A stretch of 64,000 nucleotides of DNA from assembly GCA_914767715.1 (NCBI GenBank), contig OU612070.1, positions 28,384,025 through 28,448,024 of the forward strand, in the 5' to 3' direction. This DNA is from Membranipora membranacea. Taxonomy: Eukaryota; Bryozoa; Gymnolaemata; Cheilostomatida; Membraniporidae. The position numbers were made by a program, and so were the translations under genes. The notes below the pieces were generated by a model. It searched no databases. It was not told the DNA's origin and saw only the letters and a list, made by a program, of their open reading frames with translations. Shown here one piece after another: positions 63,070-64,000 of the stretch; within the stretch, counting starts at the first letter, position 1, and each line of letters opens with the position of its first letter.

Positions 63070-64000
63070 CTAGTCCTCTGGTTGACTGCTGAGTTTAGTG
63101 ATGTATACCTCTGTGTCTGTGCTGCTGTAACGCTTCACCTCCATCAGTTCTTTGATGGCGAAAGGTAGGTACATACAAATTGAACCAATGTGCTCGACAC
63201 TGATTGCAATCAGTCCGACAGCAAATCCAACCTCTACCTGCAGATACACTGCAATATAATTAGAAAAAAAAGGCTTTAGTGAAAATTTAAGATGTATCAC
63301 ATTCTAAGAAGGTCCTGTGTCCTGACCACTTCCTTCTCTGACTGACATGCAGCGTACAGAAAAATACAGTCAGCTCAGATATCCTTTTATTCACCGAATG
63401 GTTTTTGTGACTGGATATGTGGCTGTCATGACGCGGCAGGCATCATAGAGGACCTCCCCTGTTCGCATGTCTTCAGGACGCCTCTGAAGTAGTCTATGCA
63501 CATGTGCGATAACCTGTGATATATATATATGATATCAGGCCACTGTACTGCATTGATCTTTCATAACAACTTTCTGTATCAGTCATGGGCTTTTGAAAGT
63601 CATACAACTGGTGGAAATTTGTAACACAAGAGATGAAACCTTTTAATACTGAAGCAACTGAACTTTGAAGCAACTTTAGCCACTGTATATTTATATGAAT
63701 TAAATGGACCAGTAAGTTATGAAACAGAGACATCTTTTAAGCTGGATAATACCATATACTTCCTTCCTCCTCTTACTGTTGAAGTCCAGTACTACCCTCC
63801 CTGCCTCTCGACGGCAGATTACGCTGAGATTTAAAAGAACAGTAATGCAAAACGTTTCCAATAGTAAATGCTGAACTTTTCTAAGTCAACTTACAAATCA
63901 GGTACGGCGTAATGACTCCACTGATACCGCACACCACATTAAATAGCATGTACAAAGTAAGAACATGAGGAGGCGAGGCCACCTCGATGCATACAGGAAA
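63070..64000 (-). CDS. Partial minus-strand gene for a membrane protein (unplaced exons)
   Basis: Three segments look like exons read from the minus strand. The rightmost, about 64000-63895, encodes VLTLYMLFNVVCGISGVITP, a membrane segment, before GTAAGT. The middle one, 63513-63395, encodes VIAHVHRLLQRRPEDM… and DACRVMTATYPVTKT between CACAG and GTGAAT. The last, about 63248-63070, encodes a second hydrophobic segment (GFAVGLIAISVEHIGSIC), then IKELMEVKRYSSTDTEVYI, ending in TAG. I could not join all three in one reading phase, so at least one boundary is wrong or an exon is missing. The family is not recognised. The gene continues beyond the window. Confidence 0.35.

Overview
The window is nuclear DNA of an invertebrate metazoan. 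Genes are split by phase-consistent GT-AG introns, intergenic DNA is AT-rich, and the region is full of small inverted-repeat transposons and decayed LINEs. The products are animal proteins: the mitotic kinesin CENP-E, pallidin of BLOC-1, and PET117. The sequence alone does not let me name the phylum.

Layout. A possible last exon of an unknown plus-strand gene lies at 2.9-3.0 kb. A three-exon plus-strand gene (3743-5705) encodes a secreted 12-cysteine protein with two knottin-like cysteine patterns. It converges on PET117 (minus, 5901-7312). BLOC1S6/pallidin follows (minus, four exons, 8374-11433) and is head-to-head with CENPE across a 487-bp promoter that holds two CCAAT boxes and a CHR-like TTTGAA. 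CENPE (plus, 11921-50904) dominates the window. I could assemble 36 coding exons in frame, giving 2475 residues from an N-terminal motor to a C-terminal CaaX box (CNTQ). Two unrelated minus-strand genes sit in its introns: an intronless rhodopsin-like GPCR (intron 10) and a two-exon gene for a nucleotidyltransferase-like plus TPR protein (intron 13). Intron 7 carries a 2.46-kb, 11-bp minisatellite.

From about 51 kb to 63 kb I see mostly mobile-element debris. It includes LINE fragments, a 458-bp inverted-repeat element with an 8-bp target duplication, and a 3.1-kb almost fully palindromic element inserted in a LINE, which itself carries a CACTA-ended element with tRNA-like Pol III boxes. The last kilobase holds fragments of a minus-strand membrane-protein gene that runs off the window.

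The most unusual items are the double-knottin secreted protein, the tRNA-box/CACTA-ended element family, the giant palindrome, and the motor-gene minisatellite with its internal inversion and higher-order duplications. The three neighbours PET117, BLOC1S6 and CENPE belong to unrelated pathways (cytochrome oxidase assembly, lysosome-related organelles, kinetochore). I see no functional cluster, only ordinary animal gene packing.
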